Shown: piece by piece, positions 11,770-21,845 of the stretch
Position numbering within the stretch: the first letter of the stretch is position 1
Layout of the letters: the number at the start of each line of letters is the position of its first letter
DNA from: Aquatica leii
Taxonomy: Eukaryota > Arthropoda > Insecta > Coleoptera > Lampyridae
Assembly: GCA_035610365.1 (NCBI GenBank)
Contig: CM069437.1
Span: 56,320,093 to 56,384,092, forward strand
Direction: 5' to 3'
Length of the DNA stretch: 64,000 nt
The notes under the pieces: generated by a model
Seen by the model: the letters and a program-made list of their open reading frames with translations, nothing else
What the model was told of the DNA's origin: nothing
Databases searched by the model: none
Program-made: the position numbers and the translations under genes

Positions 11770-13311
11770 ATATTTCTCCTCTTCTTAATAATAAATGTTA
11801 ATTTGCTGCCACGTTCCAATGGGAGAGGTAGAGAAAAAGAAAAAGAAAAAAAATTGTTATACTGCTATGTTTCGCTTACCTTTCGGCTAGCCTCACCGCA
11901 GATGGTCGTAGGTTAAAGATCGAAGTAAAAAGAATATTTTTAGGTAATCTAAATGCCCGATTGCGCCACTTTTTCTCGCAATTTAATATAAAGTAGAATG
12001 TCTAGACAGGAGAAAAGGAAATCCTATACCCGAAATCTCTCAAAGTACATTCCCAAATCAAAGATACCCAAAATTAAAAGCAACTATTTATTAAGAGAAA
12101 CTTCATTGAAGATCAGTATCGACTATTACGACACTGGTACAAATTACATATACATAATAACAAAACAAATAAATCACAGTGCTACAGCAGGTCTAAAATA
12201 TACTCTGGAAGCAGATATGCTTTTAATAGATTAAATACGCCGCCGCAATACAATAAAAAGTAACAAAATAAATACGATTCCGCAAGTGAAATTGTAAAAC
12301 CGCCCGTAGATCTTGACGTCAAGCTTACGACCGGTATCATTAGTCGAAATTCATTTTACGATAGAATCACAATCCGACGCGTACTTTCAAATCTCTGATA
12401 GTTACATTCCCGCACATTAATGATTAAACTTTTGACATTTATAGTGAATAAACAAAATTGGCATTGATTAGGGTTAAAGTATTAACGAGAGAACAAATTT
12501 AGCAAATGCACAGATATTACATAATCAGTCCTTAATTCATTTAAATTAAAATTGTAACGTTGTCTAAATTTTGACACGACGCATTCTAGCGCAATCGCAA
12601 GTCGGTAACTCAGAAGTGCTTGACCAGACGAGGGTCGAGGTGGTGCCTTATCCCCCGCTTGATTATGCCGGCGGAAACTTATATTATACATAAATACCTT
12701 TTCGGCCAGAAACTACCTAAGGATTACCCATTCGCACGTGGCACTACTTCCAACTGATCCTCGGCGAACTCAAACTACACAATAGGACGTCATCAGTAGA
12801 ATTACAACACACACAAAAAATTGCGCTTTTGTTAATCTATAAGCAAACTAACGACTCCGTTAATCCATGAGAAGAAAGAAAACTACGCTATGACTTTGGT
12901 TAGAAAATATTCAGCTACGAGGTTTTACGAATGCGACATTCGAGCGGATTTATTAGAAATTTCAATCCGTTTCCGCCACATCCATAACAAACTCGTAAGA
13001 CAAAAATGAACTGGAAAACCTTCCTTAAAAGGTCAACTACTATTCCGCCCTCTGCGTGCATAAAGTTGAAGACTATTATTCGAGGTCGGACATATCACAC
13101 GGGTGATGGCAAAGTTACCTATCCATCAGATGAAATACCAAAAATTGCTTATTTTTTCATTATTCATTTTCCTTTTCATATCACCTATGGAAGTGTATTT
13201 AATATTATTTTCGATTTAAAGTATTACCAATGTACACATACTAGAAAAGATTGTTAACTTAAAAAACAAAAAGAAATGGACAGGCTTACCTCAACAGAAC
13301 GTCCTTAGTAG
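11770..13311. other. Unassigned stretch
   Basis: Reading frames at 11,998-12,234 (+), 12,482-12,691 (-) and 13,006-13,257 (+) are 69-83 codons long with no recognisable domain. The stretch 12,600-12,790 is richer in GC than its surroundings and may be a scrap of an element, but I cannot name it. Confidence 0.3.
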
Positions 13312-14202
13312 AACAAAGCCACTCAAAATAAATCAAAAACGTTAGTTCAGTGTAAAACACTTAGAACACAAAATTATTTTCATAACTTGTTGCAAAAACA
13401 TTTATGATATGAAACAAATTGATTTAATTTTATCAGAACGTGAAATAAATAACACTCCAATAATATTTAGGTTTTCAATTTTAACAAACGTAAATTGTGC
13501 AATTTATGTTGAATAATAACTCTTACGTACTTTGTTGATTTCCAGTTACATGTATGCATACATAGCAGATTTTCTTAATCAAAAAACTATAAAATAAATA
13601 ATATTTTAGACTCCAGCAAAAAACTTTATTTTAAACACTGTTTATAGATTCTGATCTATAAATATGCCGTAAACAGCTGAGAAAAATTATTTGTGCATTG
13701 TCATTACGTTTAAAATCTTTGTCGTAAAATTTTAAGATAACTTTACAGGTTTTCTATAATTTTGTTCTACCAGTTAAAAAAGTGTAATATTTGTTTTGTA
13801 TGAAAAAGCGTTTTTTGCATATTGAAATTTTAAACATTAAAAACGTACTAATGTGATACTTTAACTAAGCATAATTTATAACCAATCCTCCGGCGTGGTG
13901 TAGTATCCAAAGGTCTCCCACATAGGTCTCCCATTACACCGATGGTCCTTGATTCAAATCCCGTAGCTGCCACTTAAAAACCTGTAAAACAAACCACCGC
14001 CGCTTTAATTAAAAACTAAGTCAGTAATGTTCAACGGTATTTTCTAAAAAATATAACAAATACCGTTCAAGAACCAAAATTTATTTATTTATTGTAAAAC
14101 TATCATTTTATTTTATTTTCCAAAATTGTTTTTATTCAACATCAACGTGACACTATCCCAACGAATTGTTAAGCGGACATTTCACGTTCTTATAGTGATT
14201 AT
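13312..14202. repeat. Right arm of large inverted repeat, inner part
   Basis: Reverse complement of blocks in 6,580-8,160. The arm is interrupted at 14,202 by the hAT element and resumes at 21,728. Confidence 0.75.
13886..13973 (+). ncRNA. tRNA-derived (SINE-like) segment
   Basis: Starts CTCCGGCGTGGTGTAGT and ends with B-box-like GATTCAAATCCCG then TAGCTGCCA. It is the mirror partner of 6,743-6,830 and shares its unusual doubled GGTCTCCCA in the middle. Confidence 0.6.
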
Positions 14203-14219
14203 TAAAGAGCGGGCAGTCA

Positions 14220-15340
14220 GGCAAATGCTTAGAGCTTGCTTATTTTGCTTTTTTGTGTAACTGTTTGTATCTAAAGTGTTCGAAAAATAAAATCCATACA
14301 AACAAAAAAACATATATTACTACTTGCCGGCTTGTTTCGAATAAATTATACAAAAAAAAGGACATTGCATCTGCAACGACGCTACTAAAGAAGTAATGTC
14401 TATTATTTCCTCTACATATCAGTGATATCTTCTGGTCGAATCTCACCATAATCGACCTTTTATCTTCTAAATAACCATACCAGTTAACTTGGATTAATGC
14501 CGAGCGTAAACCATATTCCATTCAACGTATTAGCAACTAGCGACAACCATATTCAAACAATTCGACCAGGAAATCGTTCTGCTCAGAACCTGATACGGTT
14601 TTTTATCCATAGAATTTTTTTTACAACTTAATTTTTACAATTAATGTTTTACAAAATTGATTTTTTTACAATAATTATTTTTTCCCGTGACAACGTATTT
14701 CACATGTTTTGCATATGCAAGGAACAAGGGATTACAAAATTTTATAACTAAATTAAGGACGAAACAGTAACTTTTTGTCTTTTTTGCCTTTTTAAAGACT
14801 ATTATTTTATATTGCTTTTTTACATATAAATTTTGAAAAGTTTGTGTAAACAGTGTTTTAATAAGTAGATGACAATAACGCATTACAGAAGTTTACTTAC
14901 ATTACGTACAATATTATAATTAACATTTTTTGCTCAAAAGGTCTTACCACGAATCTATAAATAACAACAGGAATTGTCATGTTTTGTTATACAATAGTTT
15001 CCAGAAAACATTAAATACAAAAGCCGCTTATAAAGAAGAACTATTGTAAGAATTTACACTAGGATGATGTACAATGACAGGCTTAATAGAACACTATTTA
15101 CAAAACCGGAAGGATTTCGGAATGAATCATATTTTATAGGTCTATTCAGTACCTAAGTAAAGCAAACAAATATAAATAATTTTAATTCTGTCCGGTGGGA
15201 TTTCTTTAATGACTGAGCACATGACAAAAATATTTTTTGTTTGTTATAAATACCTGTGATATTGTCACACTGTGATAGTCTATTGCTGTTGTGCTGTGAG
15301 TAAGTTTTAAAAAAGGTCACCTAATAAACAATCAAAATTT
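14220..15340. other. 5' non-coding part of the hAT element
   Basis: No supported coding sequence. Minus-strand frames of 80-93 codons at 14,240-14,521 and 14,641-14,883 show no motif. The stretch lies between the left terminal repeat and the first transposase exon. Confidence 0.4.
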
Positions 15341-15345
15341 GAAAA

Positions 15346-15827
15346 TTATTACAAGTGGAGTAAATTGGACAATAATTTAACAACCGACGGGAAAATCTTT
15401 TTTTGTCAAGTTTGTTCAAAATCAGTAAGTTTGTATTATCTTAATTTAAATGCTTTTAATTACTAGTATATGTATTATTTTAGATCGGTACTACTAAAAA
15501 GTACCATGCAAAACAATAGTTGGGCAATGCTTTACATTTAAAAAATATTTAAAAAAAACTATGAAACAACCATTGGTAAAAAACGTTATCGATGATCAAC
15601 AGAATAAACCTGGCCCATCAAAAACAACTTTTGCTCTAGATTTGTGCGAAGCATTGGTGTCGGCTCAAATTCCTCTTAAAAAACTTGATAATATTAATTT
15701 TTGCTATTTCCTCAAAAAATACACCAAACAAGTTGTTCAAGATGAATCAACTTTGAGAGACAATTATTTTGACATGTGTTACGAATCGGTAAGCAGTTTA
15801 ATTAAAGTATTAATAGATTTCAAAATG
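15346..15827 (+). pseudogene. hAT transposase, N-terminal half
   Basis: Exon-like sequence reads KIFFCQVCSKS, a BED-like zinc finger start. A GTAAGT donor follows at about 15,427 and a TTTTAG acceptor at about 15,484; then come IGTTKKYHAKQ, a stop where a zinc-binding His is expected, and GNALHLKN. From 15,561 the frame is open: PGPSKTTFALDLCEALVSAQ, IPLKKLDN and ESTLRDNYFDMCYESV, as in insect relatives of CGG-binding protein 1 (CGGBP1), itself derived from a hAT transposase. Coding sequence then breaks at the LINE insertion (15,827). Confidence 0.75.
15811..15827 (+). repeat. LINE target duplication, left copy
   Basis: TAATAGATTTCAAAATG here; the right copy at 20,352-20,368 is TAATAGTTTTCAAAATG, one mismatch in 17 bp. 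The pair marks the exact insertion site of the LINE in the hAT gene. Confidence 0.85.
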
Positions 15828-16206
15828 GTGTCGTGTTTTGAAGGTGTTTGAGTGAGGACGTGTTTGATAGTTTAATAGTAGTACGGAGTTTGGTGTAATT
15901 TAAGGTGATTTACAGCAATTGATTTACGTGTGCGCGTTGAGGAATGTGAAGGTGGCTCAGATAACGTAGGCGAAGGCGAGCGGATATTGCGGACTAGATT
16001 AAAGGTCAAGCGCGCGCTTGTGATAACAGGGAAATACAAACTTTTATTTATATACTTTTTCGAATATTTGTGGTGGGCGTTAATTAAATACAATTAGAAG
16101 AATCATAGTAACAATAAATTTAAAAAATATTAATAAAAAAAAAATTAATAAATAACTAAAAAAAAATAAATAATAAATAATAAGTAATAACAAAAGAGGG
16201 AAAGGG

Positions 16207-16977
16207 ATGAATAAAAGAGAGAGAGAGGAAGAGGAAAGAGAAAGGCAACAAATATTTGAAAGAGGAAAGAAAACAATAAGATCACCAGACGTTAATAAGA
16301 TATCGGAGGAGAACGAAGGAAAAACCGAAAGAACAGAAGGAGGAAGGAAAGAAATGGAGGAGTTAAAAGAATTAATGAGAGAAATGATGAAACAGATGGA
16401 AGAAAATATGCAAGGAATAAGACAAGAAATCAAAGAAATGAAAAAAGAAATGGGAGAAAGAGAAAAGAAGTGGGAGGAAGAAAAAGAGAAACTGGTGGAG
16501 AGAATAGAAAAACTGGAGAAAAAAGCGGAAGACGAGGAAAGATGGAAAAGAAAAAATAATATTGTGATAAAGGGGTGGAGAAGTGAAAAACCACAAAAAG
16601 ATTTAGCAGTGATGCTGGAAGAAAAATTAAATGTAAAAGTAGAGGTGAAAAAAGTGACAGTAATAAACAAAGAGATGAAAAATGAGATGGTGGTGGCGGA
16701 AATCGGAGGATGGGAGGAAAAACAGAAGGTAATGGAGGAGAAGAAGAAATTAAAGAATACAAGAATATATATAAGTCACGATTTAACATGGGAGGAAAGA
16801 AGAGTGCAAAGAGAAATAATGAACATAGCGATGGAAAGAAGAGCGAAAGGAAAAAGAGTATGGGTAGGGTACAGAAAAATGGAGATAGACGGAGACAGAT
16901 ACATATGGAACGACAAGGATAGGGGACTGTGCAGAGAAAGAGAAGAGAAAGTGGGGAACCAAAAGGCAAAAAACTAA
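16207..16977 (+). CDS. LINE ORF1 protein
   Basis: 256 codons without a stop. Residues about 1-115 are a highly charged Lys/Glu-rich coiled coil (heptads of MKQMEENMQGIRQEI type). From about residue 115 comes KRKNNIVIKGW, then a central domain to about residue 230 with VEVKKVTVINK, ARIY-like NTRIYISHDLTWEERRVQ and RAKGKRVWVGY. This layout, coiled coil followed by an RRM-like domain, is that of L1-type ORF1 nucleic-acid chaperones, which trimerise and coat the LINE RNA. ORF2 overlaps its end by about 50 bp in another frame. The start ATG follows GGGAAAGGG and is the first in frame. Confidence 0.75.
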   Translation: MNKREREEEERERQQIFERGKKTIRSPDVNKISEENEGKTERTEGGRKEMEELKELMREMMKQMEENMQGIRQEIKEMKKEMGEREKKWEEEKEKLVERIEKLEKKAEDEERWKRKNNIVIKGWRSEKPQKDLAVMLEEKLNVKVEVKKVTVINKEMKNEMVVAEIGGWEEKQKVMEEKKKLKNTRIYISHDLTWEERRVQREIMNIAMERRAKGKRVWVGYRKMEIDGDRYIWNDKDRGLCREREEKVGNQKAKN

Positions 16978-19900
16978 AGGGCAAAGGAGGGAAAGTTGAC
17001 GAAACGGCAAAGAAAAGGAATAATGAGAGATGGAAATGGAAAAGAAAAAGAATGGAGAAAAAAGAAAGTAAGGAAGAAGCACGGGGGGAGGTGAGTGAGC
17101 TGAGAGTATTGTTTTGGAACGTAGCAGGAATAAAAAACAAGGAACATGATTTCTGGAAGTACATCAAGGAACAGGATGTAGTGGGATTACAGGAAACATG
17201 GATGGAAAAAAAAGAATGGGAGTGGTGGGAAAAAGAGTTGCCAGAGGAATTTGAGTGGGTGGTGCAACATGCAGAAAAAGAAAAGAAAAAAGGGATAGCA
17301 AAGGGGGGTATAATAACGGGAATAAGAAAAAAATGGTTGAACCAGGAAAAGAAGGAGAAAGTGCAACAGAGAAAAGGAGTTGTAGAAAGGAACATGCAGT
17401 GGGGAAAAACAAAAATAAAAGTGGTGACGGTTTATAGCAGTAGAATGAAAGAGACAAGGAAAAACTTAGAAAAGATGATAGATGAGAGGGAAGAGGGATT
17501 GATGATAGTAGGAGGGGACTTCAACGCAAGAATAGGAGAAGAGGGGGGAATACAAGAAAGAAAAGGGACGGGAAAGAGACAAACAAAGGACAAGGTGATA
17601 AATAAAGAGGGAGAGGAACTGCTGGAATTGTGCAACGAAAATGGGTGGGAAATAATGAACGGGAACAGAGAAGATGATGGAAAAGGGGAATTGACGTACA
17701 TAGGAGGAAGGGGAGAATCAATAATAGATTTTGTAATGACAAATGAAGAGGTCGCAGAAAAGGTAAAGACATTTAAGGTGGGAGAAAGAGTAGAGTCAGA
17801 CCATCAACCACTGGAATTGACAATGGAAGGAAGAGAAAGAGAATAGAGAGAGCAAGAGGAAAAGTACATAACTAAAAAAGGTGGACAGAAGAGGGTATAA
17901 AAAGATATAAAGAGAGAATAGGGAAAACGGTATGGATAGGGAAGGAAGTACAAGAAAGTGTAGAGGAAATGAGAGAGATGATGGAGAAAGCAACAGAGAG
18001 AGTCAGATTTAGAAAATGGAAGGGGAGAAAACTGGATGGAAGAAATGGTGGGATAAGGAATGCAAGGAAGCAAAGAAAAAGGCAAGAAGAGCATTAAGAC
18101 AGTGGAAAAAAAGGAAAAAGAAAAAGAAAGAATACAAAGAAGCAGTAAAAATATACAAAAAAACATGCGATAGAAAGAAGGAGGAAAACAAAAAGAAACA
18201 AGAGGAGCAGAATAAAGGAATAAAAACGGAAGAAGATGTATGGAAGTACCTAAAGAAGCAGAGGGAAAAAAACAGGACGACAAAGGGAATAAAAATTAAA
18301 GAATGGGAGATATATTTTCGGAACCTGTTGGAAGGGGAAGAACAAAAGCAGGAAAAAGATAAAGGAAAGACGCGGTAGTAAGACAAGAAGAAGGAGATAG
18401 GGATAGAATAAGGGAGGAAGAAGTAATAGAGGCGATAAAGAATATAAAAAAAGGAAAGGCGACAGGAGAAGATGGGATACAAGGAGAAGAGTGGATATAC
18501 GGGGGAGAAAATGTAGCAAAAAGGATGACGGAAATAATAAACAAAATATGGAAAGGGGAAGGATTCCCAGAGAGATGGAGAGAGGGATTAATATGCCCAA
18601 TACATAAAAAAGGCGAAAAAAAGAAAGTCGAGAATTATAGAGGGGTAACATTACTGAGCTCGGCATACAAATTGTACGCGACAATACTGCAAGAAAGATT
18701 ACAGAAGGAAACAGAGGAAAGAAGTTTGGTACCGGACGGACAAGCGGGATTCAGAAAAGGAAGAAGGGCGATAGACAACATATACATATATAATGAAACA
18801 CTTAGCAAATAAAGAACTAGAAAAAAAAGAGGGAAAATGGTAGCACTATTCGTAGACCTAAAAGCTGCTTTTGACAAAGTGAATAGGGAAAAGTTGTGGG
18901 AATATATGAAAAGAAAAAAAATCAATGAAAAATTAATACAAAGAATAGAGGAAATATACAAAGAAACGAGAAGCAGGGTTAAAGTGAATGGGGAAGAGAG
19001 TGAGAAATTCATAACAAATAGAGGGTTGAGGCAGGGATGTCCACTGAGCCCAAGCCTGTTCTCGGTATATACGGGAGATCTGGAAGAGACAATGAGAGGA
19101 CAACAGACAGGAAGGATAGCGGTAGGGAAAGCTAAGGTATGGTCGTTGGCGTATGCGGATGACATAGTGCTGGTGGCTAAGGAGGAAAAGGAAATGAAAG
19201 AGATGATGAAAACGCTAGAAAAATATATGAAAAAAAAAAGAATTGGAAGTAAACATGGAGAAAACAAAGATAATGATATTTAGAAAAGGAGGGGGGAAAA
19301 GAAAAGGAGAGGAGTGCAGATGGAGTGATGAGAAAGTGCAACAAGTGAAGGAATTTACATACCTGGGCTACACGATGAAACAGGATAATAAAGAGGGAGA
19401 ACACATAAAGGAAAGGGTGAAGAAAGGAAACAGGCTAAAAAGGACAAGTATGGGGTGTGGGGAAAGAATTTTCAAGATGGATATAAAAAAAGAAAATTGC
19501 TGTTCGAAAAATTAATAAAGGGGTGGTAATGTATGGAGCGGAAATATGGGGCTGGAAGGAGTGGAGGGAGGTAGAGGGGCTACAGGAAAAATACTGGAGA
19601 TGGGTGTTAGGATTGGACAGGGATACACCGGGGTATATTGTGAGAGAGGAGGTTCAGATAGAAAAATAAGGATTGAGACAGGAAAAAAGCAATAAAATAC
19701 GAGGAAGAAATGAGGAAAAGAACAGATTGCAAAATTCTGCAAGAATGTTGGAAAGAGATAAAAAGGAGGGAAAGTGAAGTACGGGCAGGAGGGCAGAGAA
19801 GAGTATTACAAAAGAAACGGGTACGCGAGTGAAGAAGTGGAGAGATTAAGAGAAGAGGGGTAGGGACAAGAGAAGAAATAATAAGAAGAGATAGAGACAT

Positions 19901-20230
19901 AGAAAAACAAAAAAGATGGACAAAGATAAAAGAGAGCAGATATAATAGGAATTATAAAGATATCAAAGATGAAGGGGTGCCGGAATATTTAAAAGACAGT
20001 GAGATTAAAAGCAACAAAAGGAAAAAAATGGTGGCAAAGTTCAGATGTGGCAACGAGGAGTTATGGAACAAATATTGGAAAGAAGAACCAGAAAAGTTGT
20101 GCAGGCTATGTGGAGAAGAAACGGAAGATCTGAACCACATGAGAAAGAGATGCAGAGAAGTAAGAGAAGAGGTGATGAAAACAGTGGATATCTTAGATGA
20201 AAACGGAAAAGGAGCGGAATGGATGGAGTA
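16929..20230 (+). pseudogene. LINE ORF2 (endonuclease-reverse transcriptase), broken
   Basis: Intact to 17,846, then split by frameshifts and stops. The APE endonuclease shows LFWNVAGIKNK (17,110), LQETWM, VGGDFNARIG (17,510-17,540) and SDHQPLE (17,797). The RT has NYRGVTLLSSAYK (18,634), GFRKGRRAIDN, FVDLKAAFDKV (18,848), GLRQGCPLSPSLFS (19,024) and YADDIVL (19,152), the catalytic YADD box. The C-terminus has YGAEIWGWK, KYWRWVLGLDRDTPGY (about 19,590) and a knuckle CRLCGEE...H...C (20,102-20,150). It would copy LINE RNA at nicked target DNA. Breaks lie near 17,846, 18,010, 18,380, 18,812 and 19,240, so this copy cannot make ORF2. Confidence 0.85.
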
Positions 20231-20368
20231 AGTATGGAGCAGGAGGAAAAAGTTAAGGGGGGAGAAGGGATAAGAAAATGTAATATATATGTATAGACAA
20301 CACGACCAAATTTGTAAGCCAAATAGCAATGAATAAAGTTAAACTTATATATAATAGTTTTCAAAATG

Positions 20369-21585
20369 CTGGTTTACCTTTTATACATACATTTAGACTT
20401 GTAGATTGTAGAGATATAGCAAATTTTGTAGTTAATAAATTGTCTGAACTAGAACCAGGAAAAGGTCATTTGCTAGCATCTAAAGAAATTCCACAGACCA
20501 ATCACAAAACAGTTGCAAATTTTTTCGATGATTGTTTACGTTTTTTTTTAATGATTGATTAATATAATCCAACCTATTAATTACAATTATATAATTTTAT
20601 GTTCGTATGACTTCTATATCCCAATGGCGTAAAAAAAGAAAAGGTTCTCTTATTCGTAACCGATGCAGCATCTTATATGATCAAATCCGATCAGGCATTA
20701 GAAATATTTTATCCGAATTTAAAACATTTAACTTGTCTAGCACATGGAATACATAGGTTGTGTGAATTCATGAGAGACGAGTTTGCAATAATAAACAAGT
20801 TAATTTCTACCACCAAAAAAGTAAAAATCTCTAATATATTAGATTCTTTTTTTTGATTATTGGATCTTGTGTCAGGTTTTTTTGAAAGCACCATTACGGG
20901 TAAGGGCCTATAAAGAAAAACTTCCAGATGTTAAACTTCTACCGGAATCATAACAAGAGGGGGAACTTGGTTATCTGCTTGTATTTTTTATGCCACACAT
21001 TTTGAAAAAATTAAAGAAGTACAGTTTATAGTATAATCTCACATTGTCTTATACATTAATTGAATTGTCTTACTTCAGGTGGTTAAACTATTTGACGAGA
21101 CGGCCTCTATAGCAACTGCTAAATCTCAAAAAACTTTTAATGACGAAGCTGTTGAGAGAGGACTAGTTTTTATAAATTTTCCGGCATTCCTGACGAATTA
21201 AAGAAGCTAGAAAAAAGCGAAACCGCAATGACCAAATATTTCGCTACATTCGAAAGAATAAGAGCAATTATAAGAGCATGTCCAGAGACTATAAGAAAAA
21301 AAAATAATTAAAAATTGGATTCCGTCACATCAAAAAACCCTTCCTTTAACCTCTTTACACAACTGACTGAAATTCAAAAAGGGTAGATCATGAAGCATCA
21401 CAGAAAATATCTTTAACAATAACAGAAACATCGGCATTAAAATTTGCTCCACTAACATTTTGTGATGTCGAAAGAACTTTTTCCTTCTATAAACATATTT
21501 TAAATGATAAAAGGCAACAGCTTCTTAGTCAAAATATTGAAAAGTATTTGATTTGTGCTTGGGAAAATAATAGCACTTAATAAAC
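20369..21585 (+). pseudogene. hAT transposase, C-terminal half
   Basis: Continues the gene broken at 15,827. Blocks in shifted frames: IANFVVNKLSELEPGKGHLL and IPQTNHKTVANFFDDCLR (20,420-20,545), LFVTDAASYMIKSDQALE (20,645-20,705), LTCLAHGIHRLCEFMRDEF (20,732-20,785), KAPLRVRAYKEKLPDVKLLP (20,884-20,945) and the hAT dimerisation block PLTFCDVERTFSFYKH with LICAWENN (21,448-21,575). The Asp of VTDAA is a DDE-type catalytic residue in this family. Stops and shifts are frequent. Confidence 0.75.
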
Positions 21586-21727
21586 ATTTTATAACAAAAA
21601 AATAAACTGTAAATTTTAATAGAGATTTGTGCTTTTTTTATTGCCTTTTTGGCAGGTTTAATATGCCTTTTATGCCACCTTTTTTTGGTATTTTTTCTTG
21701 CCTTACGATCCGCTTTTTAGTGATTAT

Positions 21728-21845
21728 AAAACATTTTTGTGCCAAAATTTAAAACTGTTTTTGAAAAAACAAATTTGTAACAATTAAAAAAAACGGATTT
21801 GTTTCTACTAGGGGTGCTTAGCTTACAACTGCTGTTTGTGTTATA
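21728..21845. repeat. Right arm of large inverted repeat, outer part
   Basis: Continues the arm after the hAT element. It contains TGTGCCAAAATTTAAAA and AACGGATTTGTTTCTACTAG, the reverse complement of 6,395-6,500. Similarity fades after about 21,845. Confidence 0.65.

Larger units (their letters stand above)
15828..20351 (+). mobile_element. Purine-rich APE-type LINE, about 4.5 kb
   Basis: Bounded by a 17-bp target duplication. Order: about 380 bp 5' UTR, ORF1, overlapping ORF2 with endonuclease, reverse transcriptase and a C-terminal zinc knuckle, and a short 3' end with no long poly-A. The sense strand is strongly A+G-rich across nearly the whole element, which creates many long antisense frames without biological meaning. 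The relative at 52.6-55.4 kb shows the same bias. Clade (R1, jockey, I or other) is not settled by eye. Confidence 0.85.
14203..21719 (+). mobile_element. hAT transposon (CGGBP1-like lineage), split by a LINE
   Basis: The ends are imperfect inverted repeats: left TAAAGAGCGGGCAGTCAGG, right (reverse strand) TAAAAAGCGGATCGTAAGG. Both sides carry the 8-bp duplication GTGATTAT (14,195-14,202 and 21,720-21,727), the hAT signature. Removing it rejoins the right inverted-repeat arm exactly. Without the inner LINE (4,524 bp) the element is about 3.0 kb. Confidence 0.85.

Noticed and set aside
16430..17395. Long minus-strand frame of 321 codons, and several more on both strands between 16.0 and 20.4 kb
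   Set aside because: They are antisense or off-frame shadows of the purine-rich LINE. The translations are runs of Ser, Phe, Leu and Pro from pyrimidine-rich DNA and match no domain.
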